DNA from: Microbacterium sp. CBA3102
Lineage (GTDB): Bacteria; Actinomycetota; Actinomycetes; Actinomycetales; Microbacteriaceae
DNA: 64,000 bases
Reading direction: 5' to 3'
Assembly: GCF_007954505.1 (NCBI RefSeq)
Contig: NZ_CP042412.1
Location: 744,001 to 808,000, forward strand
Part shown: positions 44,584-52,606 of the stretch, piece after piece
Layout of the letters: every line of letters starts with the position of its first letter
Position numbering within the stretch: the stretch's first letter is position 1
Position numbers and translations under genes: made by a program
Notes under the pieces: generated by a model
Told to the model about the DNA's origin: nothing
Database searches by the model: none
Seen by the model: the letters and a program-made list of their open reading frames with translations, nothing else

Positions 44584-45564
44584 TCAGTAGGCCAGGGAGC
44601 GATCGACGGCCTCGAGGATGCGGTCCGCATCCGGGAGGTAGGTGCCTTCGAGCTTCGCGGGCGGGAACGGGGTGTCGTAGCCGGAGACGCGCAGCACCGG
44701 GGCCTCGAGCGCATAGAACGCCCGCTCCATCACGGTCGCCGCGATCTCGCCGCCGATGCTGCCGAAGCCCTGCGCCTCCTGGGCGTAGACCATGCGTCCG
44801 GTCTTGCGCACCGAGTCGAGGATGGGCTCGTAGTCGACCGGCGACAGTGAACGCACGTCGACGACCTCGCAGCTCGTCCCCTCGGCCTCGGCGAGCGCGG
44901 CGGCCTGCAGCAACGTCGTGACCATCGCGCCGTGTCCGACGAGCGTCACATCGCTGCCGGTGCGGACGACACGTGAGGAGTGCAGCGGCACAGCGGAGGC
45001 GTCGAGCTCGACCTCGCCCTTCTGCCAGTACCGGCTCTTCGGCTCCATGAAGATCACCGGGTCGTTCGACGCGATCGCCTCCTGGATCATCCAGTACGCA
45101 TCGTTGGGCGTCGACGGCGAGACCACGCGCAGGCCGGGAGTGTGCGCGAAGTACGCCTCCGGGCTCTCCTGGTGGTGCTCGACCGCGCCGATGTGCCCGC
45201 CGTAGGGGATGCGGATCACGATCGGCATGCTGATCGCGCCCTCGTGCCGGTTCGTGAGCTTGGCGAGCTGCGTCGTGATCTGGTCGAACGCGGGGAACAC
45301 GAATCCGTCGAACTGGATCTCGATGACGGGACGGTACCCGACCATCGCCATGCCGATCGCGGTCCCGACGATCCCCGACTCGGCCAGCGGGGTGTCGAGC
45401 ACCCGGCGGTCGCCGAAGTCGCGCTGCAGGTGCTCCGTCACACGGAAGACGCCGCCGAGCTTGCCGATGTCCTCGCCCATCAGCACGACCTTCGGGTCGT
45501 CCTCCATGGCCTTGCGCATCCCCGCGTTCAGCGCCTTGCTGAGCGGCATCGTCTCGAGGGTCAC
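44584..45564 (-). CDS. bkdB: 2-oxoacid dehydrogenase E1 beta subunit
   Basis: 326 residues. MTLETMPLSKALNAGMRKAM start, GEDIGKLGGVFRVTEHL, PLAESGIVGTAIGMAM (TPP pyrimidine-binding Glu) and PYGGHIGAVEHHQESPEAYF. Start overlaps the E1 alpha stop by 4 bp. A 120-bp gap separates it from the E2 gene. Confidence 0.9.
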   Translation of the reverse strand: MTLETMPLSKALNAGMRKAMEDDPKVVLMGEDIGKLGGVFRVTEHLQRDFGDRRVLDTPLAESGIVGTAIGMAMVGYRPVIEIQFDGFVFPAFDQITTQLAKLTNRHEGAISMPIVIRIPYGGHIGAVEHHQESPEAYFAHTPGLRVVSPSTPNDAYWMIQEAIASNDPVIFMEPKSRYWQKGEVELDASAVPLHSSRVVRTGSDVTLVGHGAMVTTLLQAAALAEAEGTSCEVVDVRSLSPVDYEPILDSVRKTGRMVYAQEAQGFGSIGGEIAATVMERAFYALEAPVLRVSGYDTPFPPAKLEGTYLPDADRILEAVDRSLAY

Positions 45565-46688
45565 TGGGCTCCTCCTTCGAACGACGCCTCATACTGCGCG
45601 CGCCAGGCCTTCTGCTGGTCGATCAGCGGATGCGGCTCGCTGTACACGTGGTCGAACATCTTGTCCGGGCTGGGCGGCCCCAGCTCGACCGTGCGGGCGC
45701 GCAGATCTTCCGCGGCATCCGCCGCCTCGGCCTCCACGTCGGAGAACAGCTGCGCCGATGCTCCCCGGCCTTCGAGGAACGCGCGCATCCGGACGATCGG
45801 GTCGCGCCCGGCCCAGTACTGCTCCTCGTCGCTGCCGCGATACTTCGTCGGGTCATCGCTGGTGGTGTGTGCGCCGAGCCGGTAGGTGACCGCTTCGATC
45901 GCCTGCGGACCCTTGCCGCTGCGGGCCTCATCGAGAGCTGTGCGGGAGACCGCATAACTGGCGAGCACGTCGTTGCCGTCCACGCGGACGCTCGGGATGC
46001 CGTAGCCCGCGCTGCGCTGCACGAGCGGAACCCGCGACTGCGTCGAGACCGGCACCGAGATCGCCCAGTGGTTGTTCTGCAGGAAGAACACGGTCGGCGC
46101 CTGATAGCTCGCGGCGAAGACCATCGCCTCGTGCACGTCGCCCTGACTGGAAGCGCCGTCGCCGTAGTAGACGATGACCGCTTCGTCACGGTCGGCCTCA
46201 CCGGTTCCGGTGCGGCCGTCGAACACGAGTCCCATCCCGTAGCCGGCCGCATGCAGCGCCTGCGAACCGAGCACCAGGGTGTACAGCCGGGTGTTGCCGT
46301 TCTTCGGGTCGGTCGGATCCCACCCGCCATGCGAGACGCCGCGCATCAGTTTGATGATGTCGACCGGATCGACGCCGCGGATGCGAGTGACCGCGTGCTC
46401 CCGGTAGGAGGGGAAGATCGTGTCCTGCGCTCGGGCGGCACGACCGGAGCCGACCTGCGCCGCCTCCTGTCCCCGGCTCGGCGGCCAGAGCGCCAGCTGC
46501 CCCTGTCGCTGCAGGTTCGTCGCCTGGGTGTCGATCGCACGGATGACGACCATGTCCCGGTAGAACTGCTCGAGCTCGGCATCGCTGATCGCCTCGATCA
46601 GGGGAAGGTATCGCTCAGCGGCGGCGGACGGAGCGAACCGTCCGGTCTCGTCCAGAACGCTCACAAGGGGTGTCTCGGAGGTGGTCAC
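45561..46688 (-). CDS. bkdA: 2-oxoacid dehydrogenase E1 alpha subunit
   Basis: 375 residues. TPP-binding motif GDGASSQGDVHEAMVFAASY with NNHWAISVP, and SYREHAV / RLGAHTTSDDPTKYR segments. Starts with GTG at 46688, with a TAGCGT hexamer 6 nt upstream, so a leaderless transcript is likely. First gene of the three-gene operon. Confidence 0.9.
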   Translation of the reverse strand: MTTSETPLVSVLDETGRFAPSAAAERYLPLIEAISDAELEQFYRDMVVIRAIDTQATNLQRQGQLALWPPSRGQEAAQVGSGRAARAQDTIFPSYREHAVTRIRGVDPVDIIKLMRGVSHGGWDPTDPKNGNTRLYTLVLGSQALHAAGYGMGLVFDGRTGTGEADRDEAVIVYYGDGASSQGDVHEAMVFAASYQAPTVFFLQNNHWAISVPVSTQSRVPLVQRSAGYGIPSVRVDGNDVLASYAVSRTALDEARSGKGPQAIEAVTYRLGAHTTSDDPTKYRGSDEEQYWAGRDPIVRMRAFLEGRGASAQLFSDVEAEAADAAEDLRARTVELGPPSPDKMFDHVYSEPHPLIDQQKAWRAQYEASFEGGAQ

Positions 46689-46694
46689 GCTCTC

Positions 46695-46700
46695 ACGCTA
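46695..46700 (-). promoter_or_regulatory. Leaderless-type -10 element before the E1 alpha gene
   Basis: TAGCGT on the minus strand ends 6 nt before the GTG at 46688. Confidence 0.35.
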
Positions 46701-46794
46701 CCCGCGCCCGCATGCCCGGTCACGCATACCTAGGACGCCCTTGCAACTGCCCGGAAACCGGAGAAACACGGGCGAAGACGCCCGGGCGCCACGC

Positions 46795-47862
46795 TCAGCG
46801 GACCGAAGACGCGACCTCGAGCACGCGGGCGATGGAGGCTTCCTCGCCGACGGAGATGCGAATGCCGTCTCCGGAGAACGGACGGACGATGAGGTCGTTG
46901 GCGACGAACGCCGCGGCCACGTCGTCGGTGCGCTCTCCCGTGGGCAGCCACACGAAGTTCGACTGCGAGTCGGGGACGTCCCAGCCCTGCGCGCGGAGCC
47001 CCTCGGCCAGGCGGTCACGGCGTTCGACGATCGCGGCGACGCGCTCGAGGAGCTCCGCCTCGGCGTCGAGGCTCGCGATCGCGGCGTTCTCCGCGGCGGA
47101 GGTGACCGAGAGCGGGATGCCCGTGGTGCGTGCGGCGTCGAGCACCTTCTCGTGCCCGATCGCGTAGCCGACGCGGAGACCGGCGAGGCCGTACGCCTTC
47201 GAGAAGGTCCGCAGCACCACGACGTTCGGGTGCGCGTCGAACACCCGCTCGGCGAGACCGTCGACCGCGTCCGGGGCCGTGACGAATTCGGCGTACGCCT
47301 CGTCGAGGATGATCAGGACGTCGTTCGGGACGCGCTCGACGAAGGCGGCGAACTCGGCCGAGGTGACGATGGGCCCGGTCGGATTGTTGGGCGTGCACAC
47401 GATGATCGCGCGGGTGCGTTCGGTCACTGCATCCGCCATGGCGCCGAGGTCGTGGCGGGAGTCCGCGGTGAGCGCCACCTGCACCCCGGTCGCGCCGGCC
47501 ACGAGCGGCAGGCTCGGGTACGCCTCGAAGGAGCGCCAGGCGTAGATGACCTCGTCGCCCTCCGACGCGGTCGCGAGGATCAGCTGATGCAGGATCGACA
47601 CGCTGCCGGACGCGACGTGCACCTGGTCGGGCTCGACCCCGTAGCGCGCACCGAGTCGTTCGCGCAGACGAGTCGCGGTGGCATCCGGGTAGCGGTTGAC
47701 GGGCGTCGTCCGCTCCAGTGCCTCGAGCACGGAGGGCAGCGGATCGAAGGGGTTCTCGTTGCTGGACAGCTTGAACGCGTCTGGCCCCGCTTGCTTGCCC
47801 TGGCGGTACGGCGCGAGTGCGGCGATGGCAGGACGGATGCGGGGCAGGATCGGCTCGGTCAC
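46795..47862 (-). CDS. Histidinol-phosphate/aromatic aminotransferase-like protein
   Basis: 355 residues, fold-type I PLP enzyme. [20 protein letters not shown] start, [21 protein letters not shown] Lys in [18 protein letters not shown] and C-terminal [11 protein letters not shown] (usually RVTVG). Actinobacterial Pat/HisC2-type. Could be histidinol-phosphate or aromatic aminotransferase; not linked to his genes, so a dedicated aromatic role is plausible. Starts with GTG at 47862, TAGACT 7 nt before. Confidence 0.82.
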   Translation of the reverse strand: MTEPILPRIRPAIAALAPYRQGKQAGPDAFKLSSNENPFDPLPSVLEALERTTPVNRYPDATATRLRERLGARYGVEPDQVHVASGSVSILHQLILATASEGDEVIYAWRSFEAYPSLPLVAGATGVQVALTADSRHDLGAMADAVTERTRAIIVCTPNNPTGPIVTSAEFAAFVERVPNDVLIILDEAYAEFVTAPDAVDGLAERVFDAHPNVVVLRTFSKAYGLAGLRVGYAIGHEKVLDAARTTGIPLSVTSAAENAAIASLDAEAELLERVAAIVERRDRLAEGLRAQGWDVPDSQSNFVWLPTGERTDDVAAAFVANDLIVRPFSGDGIRISVGEEASIARVLEVASSVR

Positions 47863-47869
47863 GAGGTCG

Positions 47870-47875
47870 AGTCTA
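47870..47875 (-). promoter_or_regulatory. Leaderless-type -10 element before the aminotransferase gene
   Basis: TAGACT on the minus strand ends 7 nt before the GTG at 47862. Confidence 0.4.
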
Positions 47876-47933
47876 CGAGGACCGCGGCTGTGGCAGCAGT
47901 GTCGATACGCCCTGTTCCCGCCCGATGCACGGT

Positions 47934-47950
47934 GGTACCATTTTGGTATG
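47934..47950. promoter_or_regulatory. Candidate autoregulatory operator of the toxin-antitoxin pair
   Basis: GGTACCA-ttt-TGGTATG, a near-palindrome (5 of 7 pairs) ending at the antitoxin start codon. A typical position for ribbon-helix-helix antitoxin binding. Confidence 0.5.
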
Positions 47951-48154
47951 GCGATGACGGTGCGACTTCCGGAAGAACTCGATGCGCAGCTCGGCGAGCT
48001 GGCATCACGACGACACACGTCGAAGCACGCCCTCCTGATCGAGGCGGCGGATCGCTTCCTCCGCGAGGAGGTGACCACCGAGCAAGCGGTGGGCATCGCC
48101 CGCGGCATCTCCGACCGGTACGCGGACCTTCTCAAGAAGCTCGAAGACGCGTGA
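47948..48154 (+). CDS. Ribbon-helix-helix antitoxin
   Basis: 68 residues, [18 protein letters not shown] with the RHH DNA-binding domain in the first 45 residues and a C-terminal toxin-neutralising tail. Start ATG at 47948 lies in the palindrome GGTACCAtttTGGTATG. Stop overlaps the start of the downstream toxin gene (GTGA). Typical antitoxin of a Doc-type module. Confidence 0.8.
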   Translation: MAMTVRLPEELDAQLGELASRRHTSKHALLIEAADRFLREEVTTEQAVGIARGISDRYADLLKKLEDA

Positions 48155-48513
48155 CCCGGTACCTCGAGCTTCCACACGCCGTCGCGGTCGCCGAGGAACT
48201 GGGCCTCCACATCCGAGACATCGGGCTCCTCTCCTCTGCCCTGGCCCGTCCCTCCAGTTCGATGTTCGGTGTCGAGGCGTACCCGGACCTCGAAGTCAAG
48301 GCTGCCGCCCTCCTGTCCTCGTTGAGCCAGAACCCCCCTCTGTTCGATGGGAACAAGCGCTTCTCCTGGATCATCACTCTCACGTTCCTCGAAATGAACA
48401 GCATCGTCATCGACATGAACACGGACGTAGCCTTCGACCTCATCCTCCGTGCAGCCCAGAGCCTGGCCGATCTCGACGAGATCGCCGCACTGCTCCGCTC
48501 GAACCGACGCTGA
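48151..48513 (+). CDS. Doc/Fic-type toxin with altered active site
   Basis: 120 residues of the death-on-curing family. Start GTG at 48151 overlaps the antitoxin stop. The Fic/Doc motif, usually HxxxDGNKR, reads PPLFDGNKR (the His is Pro, codon CCC; one change from CAC), while DGNKR is intact. Typical family sequences have NHPLxDGNKR. Activity against EF-Tu would be expected to be lost or greatly weakened. Confidence 0.8.
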   Translation: MTRYLELPHAVAVAEELGLHIRDIGLLSSALARPSSSMFGVEAYPDLEVKAAALLSSLSQNPPLFDGNKRFSWIITLTFLEMNSIVIDMNTDVAFDLILRAAQSLADLDEIAALLRSNRR

Positions 48514-48579
48514 GCGTCCGCGCGATCAGCCCGGCAGCAGGCTGACAGCCGCGGACGTCCGTGGGACACTGGTCGGACT

Positions 48580-48984
48580 ATGCGCTTCCTCATCCGCGTC
48601 GTCGTCAACGCCTTCGCCATCTGGGTCGTCACCCTGATCCCGGCTCTGCAGGTCGTGATCACACCCTTCCCGCCCGGTGAGACCCTGCAGCTGGTGCTCA
48701 CCCTGCTCGCGGTGGCCGCGATCTTCGCGCTCGTGAACACGATCATCGGCACCGTCGTGAAGATCGTCGCGTTCCCCCTCTACATCCTCACGCTCGGCCT
48801 GATCGGCTTCGTCATCAACGGCTTCCTACTGTGGCTGACGGCATGGATCACGAGCGGCTTCGGATGGGGCCTCGCGGTCGGCGACTTCTGGTGGGGCGTG
48901 CTCGCCGCGCTCATCATCTCGGTGATCAACGGCATCTTCGGCTTCATCCTGCGCCCGCAGAACAAGAACTCCCGCCGCGACTGA
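48580..48984 (+). CDS. Phage holin family 4 (mycobacterial-type) membrane protein
   Basis: 134 residues with four hydrophobic segments (FAIWVVTLIPALQVV, LTLLAVAAIFALV, FPLYILTLGLIGFVINGFLL, FWWGVLAALIISVINGIFGF). It belongs to the DUF360/YvlD-like group, which is chromosomal in actinobacteria and not evidence for a prophage. Function unclear; perhaps envelope stress. Confidence 0.75.
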   Translation: MRFLIRVVVNAFAIWVVTLIPALQVVITPFPPGETLQLVLTLLAVAAIFALVNTIIGTVVKIVAFPLYILTLGLIGFVINGFLLWLTAWITSGFGWGLAVGDFWWGVLAALIISVINGIFGFILRPQNKNSRRD

Positions 48985-49016
48985 GGCCCCGGCCTCGAGC
49001 CGGAGCGTCGTCCCGC

Positions 49017-50300
49017 TCAGCGGGGTGTCCTCTCGGCGCGGTACTCGGTGCGTTCGATCTCCACCGCGGTGGCGAGCTCGGCCCAGTAGGCGTCGAGGGC
49101 CTCGGCCCGCGGGTCATCCGACGCATCGACCATCTCGGCCGTCTCGATGTAGGTCTCGAGCGCGTGCGCCCGCAGCGCGACATCCTGGAGCCCGGCCCGA
49201 GGATCACCGACACGCGTCGCCGTGAAGCTGTCCGCCGACCCGGTGCCCGCCGCCGACCCACCCGCGGCGAGGTTCGAGACCAGGTCATCGGAGTGCCGAA
49301 GCTGGATGAGCGTCTGATCGTGACCCAGCGAAGGCTGCTGCGGACTCCCCGCAGTCACCTGCATGCCGACGTCGTAGGGGCTCTCCGTCGCCAGGTGCGC
49401 CGCGATCATGCCCCCTTGCGAGTAGGCGACCACGTCGACCCGGTCGCCGGGCTCCGCCCCCGCCTCGGTCAGCGCATCGAGGGTCGCCTGGTACGACGCC
49501 GATGTGTGTCCCTGATACAGCTCGACGTTCGACTTCATGTCCCACGGCTCCTCCTTCCCGCCCTCCCACGGCGCACCGTTCCTCGTTCCCGCGATGTACG
49601 TCACGAAGCGGGTCCCGCCGTCGGCCATCGTGTACTTCTCCACCGCGACCTGTGCGGTCGAGGACGGCATCCGCCGGAGCGCGCCGGTGAGGTTCTGCGG
49701 CGCGGCAGGGGTCGAGGCCTTGACCGGAGTCACCCGGATCGGATCCGGCCGCCCCTTCAGCGGCGCCTCTGCGACCACCGCGCCGAGCCCCGTGGCGACG
49801 CCGATGAACGCCCCGGCCAGGAACAGAGGAGAGAGCAGGCCGCCCGCGTCGAACTGGCGTCCCGTCCCCTGGAACCGCCGATCCTCCCAGCCCGCCACCA
49901 GCCAATCGGCCATCACCCCGACCCGCTCATCGCCGCTCACCAACTGCTCCAGACGCGCCTCTGCCGCTGCCGCTGCCGCCGCGTCGGTGAGGGCCAGCGC
50001 CTCGATCTCGGCCCGCAGCTCGACGACCTCGAAGGCATCGGCCATCAGCTCCGTGCCTATGCACGCGTCGAGGAGTTCGGCCCCCAGGGCGCCGAGTCGC
50101 TCCGCACTCGCTGCCAAGGCGTTCACATCGACCTGCGGACAGGCGGCCGGTGCCGAGAGGATCACCTCCTGCGCTCGCACGACCGCGGAACGGGCGTCTT
50201 CGTAGCGCTCGGCCACGCCGCGCATCCGGGATCCGACGTCGCGCAGCTGTCCGGTGTCGACGGCGATCGCCCCGCCGTGCCCGATCTCGAGCCCGCTCAC
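49017..50300 (-). CDS. Alpha/beta-hydrolase protein with helical WXG100-like N-terminus
   Basis: 427 residues. Residues about 1-120 are helical and resemble the start of WXG100/LXG-type secreted substrates (VDTGQLRDVGSRMRGVAERYEDA...); one hydrophobic segment (LLSPLFLAGAFIGVATGLGAVV, about 155-175); then a hydrolase domain with nucleophile elbow AYSQG (Ser294). Related in pattern to PE-PPE/cutinase-like domains. No classical signal peptide. Starts with GTG overlapping the stop of the upstream small gene. Could be a type VII secretion substrate or cell-surface lipase; both are inferences. Confidence 0.65.
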   Translation of the reverse strand: MSGLEIGHGGAIAVDTGQLRDVGSRMRGVAERYEDARSAVVRAQEVILSAPAACPQVDVNALAASAERLGALGAELLDACIGTELMADAFEVVELRAEIEALALTDAAAAAAAEARLEQLVSGDERVGVMADWLVAGWEDRRFQGTGRQFDAGGLLSPLFLAGAFIGVATGLGAVVAEAPLKGRPDPIRVTPVKASTPAAPQNLTGALRRMPSSTAQVAVEKYTMADGGTRFVTYIAGTRNGAPWEGGKEEPWDMKSNVELYQGHTSASYQATLDALTEAGAEPGDRVDVVAYSQGGMIAAHLATESPYDVGMQVTAGSPQQPSLGHDQTLIQLRHSDDLVSNLAAGGSAAGTGSADSFTATRVGDPRAGLQDVALRAHALETYIETAEMVDASDDPRAEALDAYWAELATAVEIERTEYRAERTPR

Positions 50301-50554
50301 CCCTGCGCTCCGAGCTCCCACTCGCGCACGGTCAGGTGTCCGAGTTCGACGCCCGTCTCCTCTCGGAGCCGTCCCAGCAGGTCGTGCAGCGCACGGAATC
50401 CTTCGGACTGCCAGTCCGCGTCGTCGACGAGTCCCACCAGCGCCGCACCCGCATCCTCCAGCATCGACACGGCCGCCCCGATCTCTCGGTGGGCGACGAG
50501 CCGAGCCCAGACCTCGGCGGAGGTGAACACACGTCCAGGGGAGAGCGAGTACAT
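50297..50554 (-). CDS. Small WXG100-like protein
   Basis: 85 residues, MYSLSPGRVFTSAEVWARL start. A mostly helical protein with the WXG-like DADWQSEGFRALHDLLGRL (W-x-S-x-G pattern). Translationally coupled to the hydrolase gene (GTGA). Partner of that protein is likely; secretion or chaperone function is conjectural. Confidence 0.6.
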   Translation of the reverse strand: MYSLSPGRVFTSAEVWARLVAHREIGAAVSMLEDAGAALVGLVDDADWQSEGFRALHDLLGRLREETGVELGHLTVREWELGAQG

Positions 50555-50655
50555 GGCTTCAGCCTGCGGGATCGACCGACGTCTCTGAGCGCCATACCCA
50601 CGGCCGGTGGAGAGGTGGGGACTCCTCCAGGCTGTGCAGGATGGCCCGAGGCGGG

Positions 50656-50661
50656 CAGAAT
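50656..50661 (+). promoter_or_regulatory. Leaderless-type -10 element before the phosphatase gene
   Basis: CAGAAT ends 6 nt before the GTG at 50668. Confidence 0.35.
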
Positions 50662-50667
50662 GTACCT

Positions 50668-51180
50668 GTGACGTCCCCCGTTCCCTTCCGCGTGATCTTC
50701 GTGTGCACAGGGAACATCTGCCGCTCCCCCATGGCCGAAGTCGTGTTCCGCGACCTCGCCGAGAAGCAGGGACTCGGGTCGCGCATCGTCTCTCGCAGCG
50801 CCGGAACCGGAGACTGGCACCTCGGCGAGCGCGCCGACGAACGCACGATCGAGTCGCTCTCCCGCCGCGGGTACGACGGCTCGCTCCACCGCGCACGGCA
50901 GTTCACGTTCGCCTCGTTCGCCGAGAACGACCTCGTCGTCGCACTCGACCGCACGCACGAACGCATCCTGCGGGAGTGGGCGCGCGACGAAGATGAGGAG
51001 GGCAAGGTCACCCTGCTGATGGCCTTCGACCCGAACGCCTCGACCCACGATGTCCCCGATCCCTACTACGCCGGGGCGGAGATGTTCGATTCGGTGCTCG
51101 GTATGATTGAGACGGCGACCCGGGGTCTGTTCCGCCAACTGGAGCCCGCGCTGCGCCAGCCCCGCACGCCCCGCCTCTGA
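50668..51180 (+). CDS. Low-molecular-weight protein-tyrosine phosphatase
   Basis: 170 residues. P-loop VCTGNICRSPMAE (Cys13, Arg19) at the N-terminus and general acid Asp131 in VPDPYYAG. GTG at 50668 is used, as the ORF upstream is not conserved in pattern. The purB gene starts 23 bp after its stop. Substrate unknown; family members act on protein phosphotyrosine or on sugar/arsenate. Confidence 0.9.
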   Translation: MTSPVPFRVIFVCTGNICRSPMAEVVFRDLAEKQGLGSRIVSRSAGTGDWHLGERADERTIESLSRRGYDGSLHRARQFTFASFAENDLVVALDRTHERILREWARDEDEEGKVTLLMAFDPNASTHDVPDPYYAGAEMFDSVLGMIETATRGLFRQLEPALRQPRTPRL

Positions 51181-51191
51181 GGGGCCCGATC

Positions 51192-51197
51192 AGGAGG
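51192..51197 (+). promoter_or_regulatory. Strong ribosome binding site that places the purB start
   Basis: AGGAGG, 6 nt before the CTG at 51204. No ATG, GTG or TTG codon lies at the right distance in this frame. Confidence 0.75.
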
Positions 51198-51203
51198 ATT
51201 CCC

Positions 51204-52586
51204 CTGACTTTCCAGCCTTCGCTCCCGCCGCAGCCCCTGAGCCCGCTCGACGGTCGCTACCGCGGCGCCGTCACCGGTCTCGCCGACTTCCTCTCCGAAG
51301 CCGGACTCAACCGCGCGCGGGTCGAGGTCGAGGTCGAGTGGCTGATCGCCCTGACCGACCGCTCGCTGTTCGAGACGACGCCGCTCTCGGACGCCGACAA
51401 GGATCGCCTGCGCGCGCTGTATCGCGACTTCGGCCAGGCCGAGATCGACTGGCTCGCCGAGAAGGAAGCCGTCACGCAGCACGACGTGAAGGCGATCGAG
51501 TACCTCGTGCGCGACCGTCTCTCGACGCTCGGCCTCGACGCCATCGCCGAACTCACGCACTTCGCCGCCACGAGCGAGGACATCAACTCCGCCTCGTACG
51601 CGCTCACCGTGAAGCGGGCGGTCGAGCAGGTCTGGCTCCCCGCCCTCGACACCGTCATCGCGAAGCTCCGCGAACTCGCCGTCGAGCACGCCGATGCGGC
51701 CATGCTCTCCCGCACGCACGGCCAGCCCGCGACCCCGTCGACCATGGGCAAGGAGCTCGCAGTGTTCGCATGGCGTCTGGAGCGCGTGCGCGGTCAGATC
51801 GCGGCATCCGAGTACCTCGCCAAGTTCTCGGGCGCGACCGGGACCTGGTCGGCGCATCTCGCGGCCGACCCGGATGCCGACTGGCCGACCATCGCCCGTG
51901 AGTACATCGAGGGCATGGGGCTGGGCTTCAACCTCCTGACGACCCAGATCGAGTCGCACGACTGGCAGGTCGAGCTCTACGACCGTGTGCGGCACGCGGG
52001 CGGCATCCTGCACAACCTCGCCACCGACATCTGGACCTACATCTCGCTCGGGTACTTCGCGCAGATCCCGGTCGCCGGGGCCACCGGCTCGTCGACGATG
52101 CCACACAAGATCAACCCGATCCGCTTCGAGAATGCCGAAGCGAACCTCGAGATCTCGGGCGCCCTGCTCGCCTCGCTCGGCCAGACGCTCGTCACCAGCC
52201 GCCTGCAGCGCGACCTGACCGACTCGACCACGCAGCGCAACATCGGTGTGGCCTTCGGACACTCGCTGCTCGCGCTCGACAACCTGCGTCGCGGCCTCAA
52301 CGCGATCTCGCTCTCGCGCGACGTGCTGCTCGCCGACCTCGACGTGAACTGGGAGGTGCTCGCCGAAGCCATCCAGACCGTCATCCGCGCCGAGGTGGTG
52401 GCCGGTCGGTCCACGATCACGGATCCTTACGCGCTCCTCAAGGAGCTCACGCGGGGTCACCGGGTGGGCGCGGCCGAGCTCGCGACGTTCGTCGAGGGCC
52501 TCGAGATCGGGGATGCCGCCAAGCAGCGACTCCTCGCGCTGACCCCCGCGACCTACACCGGCATCGCGGAGCGCCTGGCCCGCTAG
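51204..52586 (+). CDS. purB: Adenylosuccinate lyase with apparent CTG start
   Basis: Catalyses two steps of purine synthesis (SAICAR to AICAR; adenylosuccinate to AMP). 460 residues from CTG 51204, the family's usual length. N-terminal PPQPLSPLDGRYRGAV and the fumarase-superfamily signature GSSTMPHKINPI are present (Ser of GSS as base), plus SRTHGQPATPST (His). The first in-frame ATG is at 51486 and would remove 94 residues including the conserved N-terminal motif. AGGAGG is 6 nt before the CTG. The ATT at 51198 is too near this site. Ordinary start codons are absent, so CTG is the best supported choice. Confidence 0.9.
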   Translation: MTFQPSLPPQPLSPLDGRYRGAVTGLADFLSEAGLNRARVEVEVEWLIALTDRSLFETTPLSDADKDRLRALYRDFGQAEIDWLAEKEAVTQHDVKAIEYLVRDRLSTLGLDAIAELTHFAATSEDINSASYALTVKRAVEQVWLPALDTVIAKLRELAVEHADAAMLSRTHGQPATPSTMGKELAVFAWRLERVRGQIAASEYLAKFSGATGTWSAHLAADPDADWPTIAREYIEGMGLGFNLLTTQIESHDWQVELYDRVRHAGGILHNLATDIWTYISLGYFAQIPVAGATGSSTMPHKINPIRFENAEANLEISGALLASLGQTLVTSRLQRDLTDSTTQRNIGVAFGHSLLALDNLRRGLNAISLSRDVLLADLDVNWEVLAEAIQTVIRAEVVAGRSTITDPYALLKELTRGHRVGAAELATFVEGLEIGDAAKQRLLALTPATYTGIAERLAR

Positions 52587-52606
52587 CTAGACGCTCCGCC
52601 GCGCCG

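Noticed and set aside
48580..48984. Prophage marker (phage holin family name)
   Set aside because: This family is chromosomal in actinobacteria and no other phage gene is nearby.
51486..52586. Short purB from the first ATG
   Set aside because: Would lack the conserved N-terminal 94 residues and has no ribosome binding site.
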